Origin: a bacterium
GTDB lineage: Bacteria > Bacteroidota > Ignavibacteria > Kapaibacteriales > UBA7675
Reading direction: 5' to 3'
Length of the DNA stretch: 64,000 nt
NCBI GenBank assembly: GCA_030430495.1
Contig: JAUIKM010000012.1
Span: 1 to 64,000, forward strand
Shown: positions 37,821 to 46,948 of the stretch, piece by piece
How positions within the stretch are numbered: the first letter of the stretch is position 1
Layout: each line of letters begins with the position of its first letter
Notes under the pieces: model-generated
Told to the model about the DNA's origin: nothing
The model's database searches: none
Seen by the model: the letters and a program-made list of their open reading frames with translations, nothing else
Translations under genes and position numbers: made by a program

Positions 37821-39626
37821 ATAATTCCTCCAGTAGTGCCGCCGGATAATACAGTGCGGGCGTCGGCGTACAATTAAGTGGGCTATGGGGCGCTCGGGGA
37901 GAACAGACCGGGAAACACGCGTACCTGCGCGGGGTTACAGCGGTAGCCTGCCCTCATGCTGTTGTCCGCATCGGGCTGCCCCTGGTCCGCGCTGTGATAC
38001 AAAGTATGGTAAAACCATCGGGTGATTTTTTTCCTTCTGTTCCCTGGAGAAAACTTCGGCAATGAAGGCCGGCGACTTGTAGCGCCTGTGCTGCGGAAAT
38101 TGTTATTTGGTCTCCTTATCGAAGAGAGGATTCTTAAAAAAATCAAAGGCGGTGAAAAAAATACTTGCGTTAAACCTCGCCATTTTATAGGTTCCAGCTG
38201 ACTTTCAGCAATGAGAGTTCACATTTCAGCCACAATCTGCAAACAGGCAATAATCTACTACAACACACTTTGTCTGTTTAATGCAATCACAGCCCGATTG
38301 TGTGGCGTTTAACAGTTTTGCTGAGTATCACGTCTGACGTGTAGCGTGGATGTCGTATAGGCGTCCGCTCTGGTTGATACCGTCGGGATGTATCCCAATC
38401 TTTGCGCATCTCCCCCCAGCGCTTTTATGCGGTAAGTCCTGCCGCATAGTATTTCACACATGAGTCACCTGTGGTACAATCTGTGAAATTTCTATCGAAG
38501 TTGATTTTGTCTTGGATTCACGAATTGCGGTGCCGTACTCGGGAGTTATCCTTCCGAATTTTCCCGGTAATGTCGATGCAACGCAGGGGCACATCCACTT
38601 TGCCCCATGATGAGTTGAGCGTGGAATAGCGTGGGGGAGTGTGTTGTAGTCGCCCGCGTCTGTTCCGTCTGCTTCAGTTACAGCCCTGGTGACATTTCGT
38701 TGGCAGGGCTGTCTCTAATATTTAACAAAACTGTCGCCGATGTGCACGCGTCGGCGTACATTGGGTGGTGTTTTACATTGAGGTGCAGTATGACTCGTCC
38801 ACAGACATAAGCTTGATCGGCTTGATCGCTTTATGCCTACGGCATAGCTCCGAAAACTCTTTTTATTTGGCTCCGAGACGTCAACCTCAGGTCGGACAGT
38901 TGTCTTGCGGCGGCGTCAGTAGCAGCCCAGCACTCCACTTTGATTTGCACCATTGTAAAGGTGTAGGACAGGGGCGGGTGCAGGGGTGGTGCGAAAATGA
39001 CGCGCTTTATTGCGGCCGTCCTGTGCGGAGGACGAATTTGTGGGACTCCGCCGGCTGTTGGTCCAAAAGAGCAGCAATACATCCAAAAAAATAATATTAA
39101 ACAGAATGTCATAAATAGCTTGCATTGAGAATCGCAGGAATGTATATTGGCTTCGTTGCAAAAGCGTACACATATATACCGCAACGAGTGACGCTTCTCC
39201 CAAACTGCAACATCCGTACAAACCATGCAGCAAATGCCACAGCCCGGCATTCCACTATTAACAATTTCGAATCACAATTGTCGAACGACGATATTGTCGA
39301 GTCTGCCGCATTCGCCTGCTTTTTTCGGTGAATGACTGAGTTCAGGCTACGGCCCACTTTCGTTACTTTCGAATCCGCTCAAACCTTGCCGGACCAGGAA
39401 TCTACTGCCAGGATTGACTAAGAGACCGGTTGTTCGGGCGGAAAACCCAACATAGCAATTAACATGTTAATATCTGGTCGTGCCTGAAACATGACAGGCT
39501 GGTTTTCACTGCCGATCAGCCACAACCCACAGCCCATGCGGGACAACCGCATTAATTATTAATATCCAACTATTCTTTCGTTTTGTTGGGGAAATATCCC
39601 CATGTTTACAATGGAGTTTTACTGTT
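37821..39626. other. 1.8-kb gene-poor region
   Basis: No protein-like frame stands out. A 9-bp hairpin (ACAGCCCTG / CAGGGCTGT) lies at 38681-38713 and a perfect palindrome at 39458-39471. Open frames near 38765-39330 overlap on both strands and are cysteine-rich in an unstructured way, suggesting chance. No RNA gene was recognised, though one is not excluded. Confidence 0.4.
39458..39471. promoter_or_regulatory. perfect palindrome ATTAACATGTTAAT
   Basis: This 14-bp perfect palindrome lies 156 bases before the small secreted-protein gene. It shares TTAACAT with the element at 29266-29280. It is a candidate operator. Confidence 0.35.
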
Positions 39627-40151
39627 ATGCGTAAGCTGAATCTTGCCATGCTGACGTGCCTCACGGCCGTCTTTGCACTTTCTTTTGCTACCATGCAAGC
39701 CCAAAACAACTGCAACGGTTCCGTTGCAGCAACGATTAGCGTTGATGGCATTCCTGTTCAAACGAATCGCATTGCGAACGTTGATTATTCTGATCTCAGC
39801 GGCGGCGCCACGGAGCGTGTTTCGCAGATTAACGACCTGTCAATCGTCGGCGACGATTTTGACTTTATCTCTGAGGCCAGCCCGGAGAACAAATTTGTCG
39901 CTACGCGTGGTCAGGGTGCTTTATTCTTCCCGGCGGATCTGGATGGTTATGTGACGGGCAGCATCAACCACGCCGGTGCTGTCTATCAGATGCAGGCTCC
40001 CAGAATGCCGGTTCGCGCCGTTGCTCAAATCGAAAGCTGGCCGCCGGCCGACGTAGTGCTGCAGTCGACGGAAGACACGGTTTTTGAGAACGAGTTTGGC
40101 GAAACGCTCACAGTCTTGGCAGGTGCTGAGTTCAAGATGAAGCGTCAATAA
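39627..40151 (+). CDS. small secreted protein of unknown function
   Basis: This is a 174-residue protein with a clear signal peptide (LAMLTCLTAVFALSFATMQAQ); GGAG lies about 10 bases before the ATG. The mature part is acidic and beta-rich, with one early cysteine and no recognised domain. The C-terminal segment ENEFGETLTVLAGAEFKMKR does not look like a sorting domain. It is monocistronic, followed by a strong terminator. It is probably periplasmic or extracellular. Confidence 0.8.
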   Translation: MRKLNLAMLTCLTAVFALSFATMQAQNNCNGSVAATISVDGIPVQTNRIANVDYSDLSGGATERVSQINDLSIVGDDFDFISEASPENKFVATRGQGALFFPADLDGYVTGSINHAGAVYQMQAPRMPVRAVAQIESWPPADVVLQSTEDTVFENEFGETLTVLAGAEFKMKRQ

Positions 40152-40209
40152 GAGACACTATACTGCCTGGGTGACAGCTGTTTAACAAACCAGCCTATAG
40201 ACTCGGGCT

Positions 40210-40251
40210 GCGAACCACGCCTCACGTTGCGGTAGGCGTGGTTCGCTTTTT
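40210..40251 (+). terminator. terminator of the small secreted-protein gene
   Basis: A perfect 13-bp stem GCGAACCACGCCT / AGGCGTGGTTCGC with an 11-base loop is followed by TTTTTG. Confidence 0.9.
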
Positions 40252-40775
40252 GTTTAAATGGGAAGGGCGACGGGCGAGCATGGGCCGGGGGGCCGACAAG
40301 CGTCCCTGCGACAAATGGCGCTTCCAGTTGTAGCAGGTCGTTTTACAGATGCCGCGTTTTCGCCTGATCGTTTCGAACGAGGCGCCGCTACGCTCGCGGC
40401 GTTGATTTGCCGCACCGGGCACCGGGAGTTCTTCCTTGGCACTGTAGCGACGGTGTTTTACGATCCGTAGATGTTTTTTTATATCTCGATATTTTCGGCG
40501 CAGATCCTGGCAATCGCCGACTTCATCCGCTCCAGCCCGGCCCTGGGCGCCTGTTTCTCCGGATCCTCGCGTTTGGGTGTGGTCGTGGTCCGCGGGCGGC
40601 TGAGTGCCGCGGACTTTGTTTGTTTTTCACAGGCATAGATTTACCGGTGGGCGATCATGAGTCGCCGGCAGACTTCGCAGACGCTGTGACCGCTTTGGCG
40701 TATTTGCTCGATGATTCTCAGCTTGTTCTCGGCGCTCCACCTGAGCCGGACGGTTTTCTGTTGGGGTTCGATCAA
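40225..40775 (-). pseudogene. decayed IS3-like transposase (orfA plus orfB fragment)
   Basis: On the minus strand, TTG at 40775 opens a 44-codon frame with RLRWSAENKLRIIEQIRQSG and HSVCEVCRRLMIAHR. This is the helix-turn-helix start of an IS3-type OrfA, stopped by TAA at 40641. Downstream, a different stretch encodes GLERMKSAIARICAENIEI, like the OrfA leucine-zipper end. At about 40420-40225 comes FETIRRKRGICKTTCYNWKR, resembling the start of OrfB. Stops and frame changes separate the parts, and the catalytic DDE domain is absent. No terminal inverted repeats were identified. Confidence 0.65.
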
Positions 40776-41071
40776 GGTTCAACTCCGTGTTTGTCATAAC
40801 ACTACTTCATTGGTGAAAAGTTTAAAAGAGCCGAATTCTCATCTGCTATTTGCGCCGGGACTTTAAATCAAGATGGGGAAAACAGTCGATACCATGTACT
40901 ACCTGAATGATGACTTCAGCGACGAGAATATCCACTTTAAAGCGGCGCTGAAACGCTCTCGAATTAACAATGGACAAATAACAAGTGGAATCGCGATAGT
41001 ACGACAGCAGATCAGGTGCTATGAAGTTTATGACTGGTAACTGCGTTTCCCGACTGCAAGTTTCTACTTCG

Positions 41072-41229
41072 TTGACAAGCAAAAAGAAAAAGCAAGCCAT
41101 GCATCGCAGGGCGAAGTGCTCAGTCAATCAGCATGAAGTTCACAGACGAAGTGCTCAGTCAATCAGCATGAAGTTCACAGGCGAAGCGCTCAGTCAATCA
41201 GCATGAAGTGCACAGGCAAAGCGCTCAGT
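41072..41229 (+). repeat. hairpin-family copy with 35-bp tandem expansion
   Basis: GTTGACAAGCAAAAAGAAAA and GCAAGCC lead into GGCGAAGTGCTC, the family right arm. The end then repeats: GAAG(T/C)GCTCAGTC starts at 41113, 41148 and 41183, with a variant (AAAGCGCTCAGTC) at 41218, giving an exact 35-bp period with few substitutions. Confidence 0.85.
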
Positions 41230-41289
41230 CGCAATGCGGCTGGAAGTATGCAGCCAAAGTCCCACAAGCCCGGCGCGCCAAAACAAAAA

Positions 41290-41317
41290 GCCCTCCGCGA
41301 CACACATCGCGAAGGGC
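41290..41317 (-). terminator. terminator of the OmpA/PD40 gene
   Basis: Read on the minus strand, an 11-bp stem (GCCCTTCGCGA / TCGCGGAGGGC, one mismatch) is followed by TTTTTGTTTT. Confidence 0.8.
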
Positions 41318-41358
41318 CTGATTTTGCAGCCTGTTAAACAAGTGTACGTCTCGGTCGT

Positions 41359-42945
41359 TTACCCGCCCGCCTGTCCATTGTATACCAGGAAGATCTCCAC
41401 GCGGCGGTTGGCCTTGCGCGACTCCGGATCTTCACCCGGGTTGGCCGGTTCGCTCTCGCCCAGACCGCGGACCGTTAAACGGCGGTAGTCGACTCCAAGC
41501 GACTCCAGTTGACGAGCCACCGCCTTGGCGCGGCGCATCGAAAGACGCAGGTTGTCTTTCTCCGACCCCTGGTCGTCGGCATGGCCGACAATCTCAACCT
41601 TGGGGCCGTCCTTGCTCAAAGCCGGCACCACCGCTTTGCGCAGCTGAATGCGCGCGTCGTCGCCGACAATCGTGTCGTTGGTGTTAAAATACACGATCGA
41701 CAAAACTTCCTGCGACGCTTTGTTGTGTTTGAAGAAAAAGTCGTGCTTCAGTTTAAGCATGTCTTTTTCCGTGCGCAGGTCGATGGACGTGTATTCGGGC
41801 GGATAACCCGGCGCCGTCGCTTCAATAAGATATTCGCGGCCCATCGTGAGCGTCATGCCGTATTTGCCGTCGGGCAGCGTGCTGTAGCTGTGTCCCGCCA
41901 GCGCGGGTTTGCCGTCGGGATTAACCGCATAGGCACGCACGCGCGGCTCCCAGGTCGGCTCGGCGTCGTCCGCGTTGAGTTTGCCGGAGAGATAGGCGTA
42001 GGGCTCCGGACGCCACTCCGGCGGCAGCACCGTTTTGTATACGCCCGTCTCGGTGATGCCTTCCTTTGAAGAAACGTAATAGAGCGTCTTTCCGTCGAGG
42101 GAAAGCCAGGGCGAAATGTCTTCGCCTTCCGTGTTGATCGGCAGTCCCAGGTTGACCGGTTCAGACCATTTCTGCCAGCTGTCGTCCAGGCGTCGCGTCA
42201 TGTAAATGTCGGCGTTGCCGTAGCCGTTGCTCGCTTCGTGTTTGGTAAAATAGAGCGTTTTGGTGTCGGCCGCCAGGTGCGGATAGGCGTCAAAGTTGTC
42301 GCCGTTGATCACGTCGCCCAGATTGATCGGCGTTTCCCAGGTGCCGGGGTATTCCTCCGACATCTTCGTCATGTAGAGGTCGAGCTCGCCGTGCGAATCC
42401 GGCCCCATGATCGACAGGGTCATCGTCAGGCCGTTGCCGGCGATCGAGGCCATGTAGGTCGGGCCGTTGTTGATGTAGTTTTTGATGTAGATCTGCTCGG
42501 GCGTGGTCCAGCGGATTCCGTCCCAGCGCGTGATCGAGTAACCCTCGGCTTTGCGATATCCGCGTTTGTTGTAGTTGCCGGCCACCAGAACCGTATTGCC
42601 GTCGGCCGAACAGGCAAACGCCACGTCCGTCGACCAGGTGTTGACCGGCGGACCGATATTTTTGCCGGCTTTCCAATTGCCGTCGGCATCGCGCTCAAAA
42701 CGCCAGATGTCGTCTTCATCTTCCATGCCGCCCACGTTGTCTTCGAAGTACTTGATCGTCGTGTAGGCAATCGTTTCGTCGAAGTTGAGAATGGGCAGCA
42801 AGGTCGCTTCGTAGAGCGACAGTTCGGGGATGTAGGTTTTAACGAGGACGTCGTCTTCGCCGGAGGGGCTGTCCTGGGCATGCGCTTGTATGCCGCAGAG
42901 GAGGGCCGCCGCGAGGAAGACCTTGATTAATGCTTGGAACTTCAT
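41359..42945 (-). CDS. OmpA-family protein with PD40 propeller
   Basis: This is a 528-residue protein with a signal peptide (IKVFLAAALLCGIQAHAQ). Residues about 80-320 carry PD40/WD40-like blades (VAFACSADGNTVLVAG, DAYPHLAADTKTLYFTK, DISPWLSLDGKTLYYVSSK). A carboxypeptidase-regulatory-like segment follows at about 330-400. An OmpA peptidoglycan-binding domain occupies about 410-520: VEIVGHADDQGSEKDNLRLS, RRAKAVARQL and RKANRRVEI. The usual GHTD is GHAD here. It probably tethers the outer membrane to peptidoglycan. In Bacteroidota relatives such PD40-OmpA proteins are often linked to gliding or type IX secretion, which fits the sorting-domain proteins nearby but is inference. Confidence 0.92.
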   Translation of the reverse strand: MKFQALIKVFLAAALLCGIQAHAQDSPSGEDDVLVKTYIPELSLYEATLLPILNFDETIAYTTIKYFEDNVGGMEDEDDIWRFERDADGNWKAGKNIGPPVNTWSTDVAFACSADGNTVLVAGNYNKRGYRKAEGYSITRWDGIRWTTPEQIYIKNYINNGPTYMASIAGNGLTMTLSIMGPDSHGELDLYMTKMSEEYPGTWETPINLGDVINGDNFDAYPHLAADTKTLYFTKHEASNGYGNADIYMTRRLDDSWQKWSEPVNLGLPINTEGEDISPWLSLDGKTLYYVSSKEGITETGVYKTVLPPEWRPEPYAYLSGKLNADDAEPTWEPRVRAYAVNPDGKPALAGHSYSTLPDGKYGMTLTMGREYLIEATAPGYPPEYTSIDLRTEKDMLKLKHDFFFKHNKASQEVLSIVYFNTNDTIVGDDARIQLRKAVVPALSKDGPKVEIVGHADDQGSEKDNLRLSMRRAKAVARQLESLGVDYRRLTVRGLGESEPANPGEDPESRKANRRVEIFLVYNGQAGG

Positions 42946-43213
42946 ACGTCGTACAGGATTGATTCAAAGTGCGGGAACAGGAAACACGCCCTTCCGGACG
43001 TAACAAAACGTGCAGCTTGCACAGACGCAGCGTTTTTGGAAAAATTATCGACACCCGCAGACCGTTGACGTCGCCGGGTGCAAAGCAGGCCGTCGGCGGA
43101 AGGGGGACGAATCGATGAGTGCACGGCTTCCGGGCTTTCGGTGAATGAGCAATTTGTCGTAGCTTTGTCCCGATTCGCATGGATCAATTTCTTCTCAGTA
43201 CGGGCGATCTTCC

Positions 43214-44662
43214 GTGATTCAGGTATTTTTTGTTCTTGTTTTTTGCGTCTGGACGATCGGCGTGTTCCAATGGACCAGCATCGGTTCGTACGGCGTCACG
43301 TCGCTGGACCTCGTGCAGGGATTCCTGTACACGTACATGCTGAAATACCTGCTGTGGGACGGGCGCAGTCTGCGTTTTGCGCCCAATCTGCTGACGCTCT
43401 GCCTGCTTCTGCTTTTGCCCGTCGTGCTGCTCTCGGCCATTCAGCCCGTTTTTGCGGGCGACGGCTACATCCAGTTTATCAAAACCTTCAGTCATTGGAT
43501 TTTTGTCTGGCTTTTTGCGGTGATCTGCGCCGGCATCGATGACAAACGCAGTCTGATGACCAATGCCGTGCGTGCCTACATGTTGTGGGGGCTGCCGGTG
43601 GCGCTCTTCGGCGTTTATCAGGTGATTGCCCGCGCCTTTGATCTGCCGCTGGCCTGGCTGGACGTCACCAACGTCTCGGTCTATTATGCGCGCGGCGGCG
43701 ATGCGGAGTACGGCTGGTCGGGCCAGCTTGCGCTGCAGTTCGAAAACTTCTTCCGCGCCACGTCCATTTTCTCCGAGCCCTCCGTCCTGGCCACTTACAT
43801 GACGATCTGCCTGATGTACCTGTTGGTACCGGCGTTGCAGGGCCGGCCGATGTTTTTCAAGTCAAAACTGCTCAACTGGTCGCTGGCGGTGGCGTACTCC
43901 GGCGCGTTGCTCATGACCTTCTCGCTGTCGGGATTTGCCGGCGTGGCCATGCTGGTCGTGGCGTTATTGTTGTTCGAGCGCGGCAAAAGAAGATTCAGAC
44001 TTTTCCTGGCGATAGGTGTATTCGCGGCGCTGCTTCTCGTCATGGACGCCGTGTTGCAGCCGATCACTCAGGTGAGCGTGCTGGAGCTGTTCGGCCAGCG
44101 CATCGGCGGGATCATCGGCGCGTCGCCGCATCCCTACACGGAGGGCATATCCGGCGAGTCCGTCGGCTCGCGGACGCTCTCGATGCTGACGGGATTCGAA
44201 ATCTGGATGCAGTATCCGCTGACCGGCGTCGGCATCGGCCTGTTTTCAACAGCCGAACCGGCGCGACTCAATGATGTCTTGTTTTCGGACTCGACTTTCT
44301 TTTCCGTGTTGGGCGAGCTGGGCAGCTTCGGCATCCTTGTCTTGATGGGATTGATGCTCAGCGCTTTCCTGGCGGTGATACACTGGAACAAACGCAGCGC
44401 GCAGTTCTCGGTTGATACCTATCGTCTGCTGGGCGTGATGCCGTATTTTCTTTTGCTGAACCTGGTACACGGTCTCGTCAGCAACTCCTTTGTGATGGCG
44501 CCGTTGTGGATCAGTCTCGGCCTCGTGGTTTTCACGGTCAATGCGGCCTGGCGCGAAGCCGGGCGGCCGCAGGTCTGCCTGGTCTTTGTCGAAAGGCCGT
44601 GGCGCGATCGGCTGGCGGCGTACGTGGAGCAGCGCCGCGCAGCGCATCGGGAATCCACTTAA
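43214..44662 (+). CDS. O-antigen ligase/polymerase-like membrane protein
   Basis: This is a 482-residue polytopic inner-membrane protein with about 10-12 hydrophobic helices, starting at GTG 43214. The large periplasmic loop and the motif YPLTGVGIGLFS (about residue 335) are characteristic of the Wzy_C / O-antigen ligase family. The family either ligates O-antigen to lipid A-core or polymerises repeat units; the sequence does not separate the two. A glycosyltransferase gene follows 49 bases later, so both probably act in surface polysaccharide synthesis. No ribosome-binding site is obvious, and an internal start is possible. Confidence 0.85.
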   Translation: MIQVFFVLVFCVWTIGVFQWTSIGSYGVTSLDLVQGFLYTYMLKYLLWDGRSLRFAPNLLTLCLLLLLPVVLLSAIQPVFAGDGYIQFIKTFSHWIFVWLFAVICAGIDDKRSLMTNAVRAYMLWGLPVALFGVYQVIARAFDLPLAWLDVTNVSVYYARGGDAEYGWSGQLALQFENFFRATSIFSEPSVLATYMTICLMYLLVPALQGRPMFFKSKLLNWSLAVAYSGALLMTFSLSGFAGVAMLVVALLLFERGKRRFRLFLAIGVFAALLLVMDAVLQPITQVSVLELFGQRIGGIIGASPHPYTEGISGESVGSRTLSMLTGFEIWMQYPLTGVGIGLFSTAEPARLNDVLFSDSTFFSVLGELGSFGILVLMGLMLSAFLAVIHWNKRSAQFSVDTYRLLGVMPYFLLLNLVHGLVSNSFVMAPLWISLGLVVFTVNAAWREAGRPQVCLVFVERPWRDRLAAYVEQRRAAHREST

Positions 44663-44711
44663 ATTCAGTTTTGTGATCAATGCAGGGTGCATCGTCCCTT
44701 CCCGCCGCAGC

Positions 44712-45920
44712 ATGAACATTCTCCAGATCGTCCCGCAGTTTCCCTGGCCGACAACCGACGGCGGTAAAATCGGCATCGCCTCGATCAGCCGCGAATACAG
44801 CCGTGCCGGGCATCGACTGCACATGTTTGCGATTGTCAACGAAGACATTTCCGCCAGTCGCCGCGCCGCCGCGCTGGAACACTGCGATTCGCTGGAGATT
44901 GTTCGCGCCGACACGCGCAACTCGCCTGTCAACATTGCGGCATCGCTCTTTTCGTCTCTGCCGCTCTTTGTCTGGAAGTTTCAGCGCGAACACGTCCGCC
45001 GGGCGCTGCTTGCCTGTGCACGTCGTCAGCATATCGACGTCATTCACGCCGATCACAGCTCCACCGCGCTGTTGGCGCTCGAACTGGCGGCGGAACTGGA
45101 TGTTCCCGCGGGCCTGCGCATGCACAATGTCGAATTCGTTATCTGGCAGCGCTACGCCGAGCGTTTTGCCGCCTGGCGGCCGGAGCGCTGGTATCTGCAG
45201 TTGCAGGCGCGTCGTTTGCAGCTGCTGGAAGCCGACGTCTTTGGCCGCATGGACGTCAATTTTGCGATTACCGAGCAGGATCTGGCGCGCGCGCGCGCGA
45301 TGGCGCCCGAAGGCAGTTACGTTCTTGCGCCCGCCGGCGTCGATCTGGCCGAGTGGAACCCGGATTCCTCCGTCGCGCGCAATCCGTACTCTTGTGTTCT
45401 GGCCACGACATTTTCCTGGGTGCACAACGTTGAGGCCGCGCGCTGGCTGATTGACGAGGTGATGCCCTTGGTGCGCAAGGCCGTTCCGCAGGCGCACCTG
45501 ACTTTGATCGGCAAAAATCCACCGGAGCAGTTTCTGCGTCGCGCCGGCGAGCACCTGACAGTGACGGGATTTGTGGATCGTGTTCAGCCCTGGCTGGAGC
45601 GTGCCGCGGTCTGTTGTGCGCCCCTGTTTGTAGGCGGCGGCATTCGCATCAAGATTCTCGAGGCCATGGCCATGCGTCTGCCCGTGGTTGCGACAGCTAT
45701 TTCAGCCGAGGGCATTCACGCGACGGAGGACAGCGGCCTGTTCCGGGCCGAGTCGGCGGCCGACTTTGCCGACGCAATTGTGGCTCTGTTGCGCGTGCCC
45801 GACTTCCGCGTACAATCAGGCGCCGCCGCGCGCGAGTTTGTTGCGCGCGAGTTTAGCTGGGCGGCGAATGTGGGCAAAATGCAGGACGCCTTTGCGCGAC
45901 TGCTCGCGGATTCGGACTGA
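44712..45920 (+). CDS. GT4-type glycosyltransferase
   Basis: This is a 402-residue cytoplasmic GT-B enzyme starting at ATG 44712 (MNILQIVPQFPWPTTDGGK). The N-terminal Rossmann domain includes the acceptor-side G-G-K loop. The C-terminal domain has the GT4 donor-site pattern: CVLATTFSWVHNVEAARWLI, HLTLIGKNPP, VTGFVDRVQPWLERAAVCCA and PLFVGGGIRIKILEAMAMRL, with the E-x7-E-like region (KILEAMAM) that binds the nucleotide sugar. The style fits the sugar transferases that add hexoses during surface polysaccharide assembly. It sits directly after the O-antigen ligase-like gene. Confidence 0.9.
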   Translation: MNILQIVPQFPWPTTDGGKIGIASISREYSRAGHRLHMFAIVNEDISASRRAAALEHCDSLEIVRADTRNSPVNIAASLFSSLPLFVWKFQREHVRRALLACARRQHIDVIHADHSSTALLALELAAELDVPAGLRMHNVEFVIWQRYAERFAAWRPERWYLQLQARRLQLLEADVFGRMDVNFAITEQDLARARAMAPEGSYVLAPAGVDLAEWNPDSSVARNPYSCVLATTFSWVHNVEAARWLIDEVMPLVRKAVPQAHLTLIGKNPPEQFLRRAGEHLTVTGFVDRVQPWLERAAVCCAPLFVGGGIRIKILEAMAMRLPVVATAISAEGIHATEDSGLFRAESAADFADAIVALLRVPDFRVQSGAAAREFVAREFSWAANVGKMQDAFARLLADSD

Positions 45921-46342
45921 TGCCGCGCCGCGTTTTTGGTTCCGGCGGCGCGTTCACCTGCGTTTTTGGCTACGGTCAGCGCCGAAACCCGCCCGCTTGG
46001 TCATTTCCATTTGTTTAACAGAGTAGGCGGATGCATGTTGTGTTTGTCGAAGCAACCGGAGGCTTCGGCCGCGCCGCGCCGGGGAATCCCGTTAGGAAGG
46101 GATGCGTACCCTGAAAAATTTCAGCCGAATGAATCGGCGGCCTGGCTGTGCCCGGGAGAGAAAGAATTTTGAAAAAATTGGCAAGGTGGTGGCGGGGTAG
46201 GGGGACCCAGTGGGTCCCGGAATCTGCGCCGCGCAAATCTCAAAGTCTTTAAACTTCTCCGGCAAACTCAATGCCGGAAAATCGCCAACGTAAGCCCGAC
46301 GCGCCCCCTCGAACCCGTTTGTTTAATTATTGTCGCGCCCAC
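45921..46342. other. intergenic region with paired repeat, copy 1
   Basis: It holds a GC-rich hairpin (CGCGCCGC / GCGGCGCG, 45924-45952) that may end the glycosyltransferase transcript. A roughly 175-bp degenerate repeat at 46033-46212 is shared with 62851-63018. No gene is seen. Confidence 0.45.
46033..46212. repeat. degenerate dispersed repeat (pair with 62851-63018)
   Basis: The left end GCATGTTGTGTTTGTCGAAG matches 62851 at 24 of 30 positions up to CCGGAGG. The right end AAGGTGGTGGCGGGGT and GGACCC matches the other copy's CAGGTGGTGGAGGGGT and GGACCC. The middle is diverged. Confidence 0.55.
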
Positions 46343-46675
46343 ATGTTAAACCTCCTCTTCGTCTGCAGCCGCAACAAACTCCGCAGCCCCACCGCCGAAA
46401 CCGTCTTTGGCCGCTACAGTACCGTCCACGCCATCTCCTGCGGCATCGACCTCAACTCCCCCACGCCGCTCTCCGGCGACCTGGTCGAATGGGCCGACGT
46501 CATTTTTGTTATGGAAGACATCCACCGTAAAAAAGTCAGTAAAAAATACCGCGCACTCCTGCGCGACAAACGCCTCATCTGTCTGGGCATTCCCGACGAC
46601 TACGACTACATGCAGCCCGAACTCATCGACATGCTCGAACGCCGCGTGCGCCGCAGTATCGATTTACCCGATTGA
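46343..46675 (+). CDS. short low-molecular-weight protein tyrosine phosphatase-like protein
   Basis: This is a 110-residue protein starting at ATG 46343. The phosphate-binding loop is intact: VCSRNKLRSPTAE gives Cys8-x5-Arg14-Ser15. It is shorter than the usual 140-160 residues, and the general-acid loop is not the standard DPY but lies near IPDDYDYMQPE, where Asp could serve. The body (SGDLVEWADVIFVMEDIHRK) fits the fold. Such short forms exist as a separate branch of the family. Neighbouring polysaccharide genes suggest a Wzb-like regulatory role, but no tyrosine kinase is in the window. Confidence 0.85.
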   Translation: MLNLLFVCSRNKLRSPTAETVFGRYSTVHAISCGIDLNSPTPLSGDLVEWADVIFVMEDIHRKKVSKKYRALLRDKRLICLGIPDDYDYMQPELIDMLERRVRRSIDLPD

Positions 46676-46682
46676 CGAACTT

Positions 46683-46700
46683 AAACAGGTCGCCTGTTTT
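46683..46700 (+). terminator. short terminator after the phosphatase gene
   Basis: A 7-bp stem AAACAGG / CCTGTTT with a TCG loop ends in a T run. Confidence 0.5.
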
Positions 46701-46727
46701 GCCTTGACATATTCTGTTTCTGAGAAG

Positions 46728-46928
46728 ATCGCTTTGAGCCCTTGCTCGCGCTGCGGTCTCAGGCTCTTTTGAATTGTTTGTTAATCACCGAACGCAAAGT
46801 CTCAAGACATTGAGTTTGTGTGAAACACACGTGTTTAACAGTTCTGAACCCGCCTCAAGTCCGCCACCCGGTGACAAACAAAAGAATACACAAGCCGCCG
46901 AACCAGTGAGGAGGCGAAGTGTCAGAGC
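46728..46928. repeat. diverged full-length copy of the hairpin family
   Basis: The left arm GATCGCTTTGAG and TCAGGCTCTTTTGAATTGTT resembles the left arm of the 143-bp element. The right arm GGTGACAAACAAAAGAATAC and ACAAGCCGCCG then GGAGGCGAAGTG resembles its right arm. The centre is about 60 bases longer. It lies between convergent genes. Confidence 0.7.
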
Positions 46929-46948
46929 ATCGTACCTGAGAATAAAAG

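Larger units (their letters stand above)
40152..41358. other. gene-poor region with terminators, IS remnant and tandem repeat
   Basis: It contains the terminator of the small secreted protein, a decayed IS3-like transposase on the minus strand, a hairpin-family copy expanded into 35-bp tandem units, and the terminator of the OmpA gene. No intact gene is seen. Confidence 0.6.

Noticed and set aside
38765-39333. Overlapping short frames on both strands near 39 kb
   Set aside because: Cysteine-rich, low-complexity translations on opposite strands with no start signals or family match.
41105-41229. The 35-bp array as a CRISPR array
   Set aside because: The whole 35 bp repeats with no unique spacers and no cas genes are near.
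44538-45554. A 338-codon minus-strand frame over the glycosyltransferase
   Set aside because: The sense strand has the full GT4 motif set; the antisense product is not protein-like.
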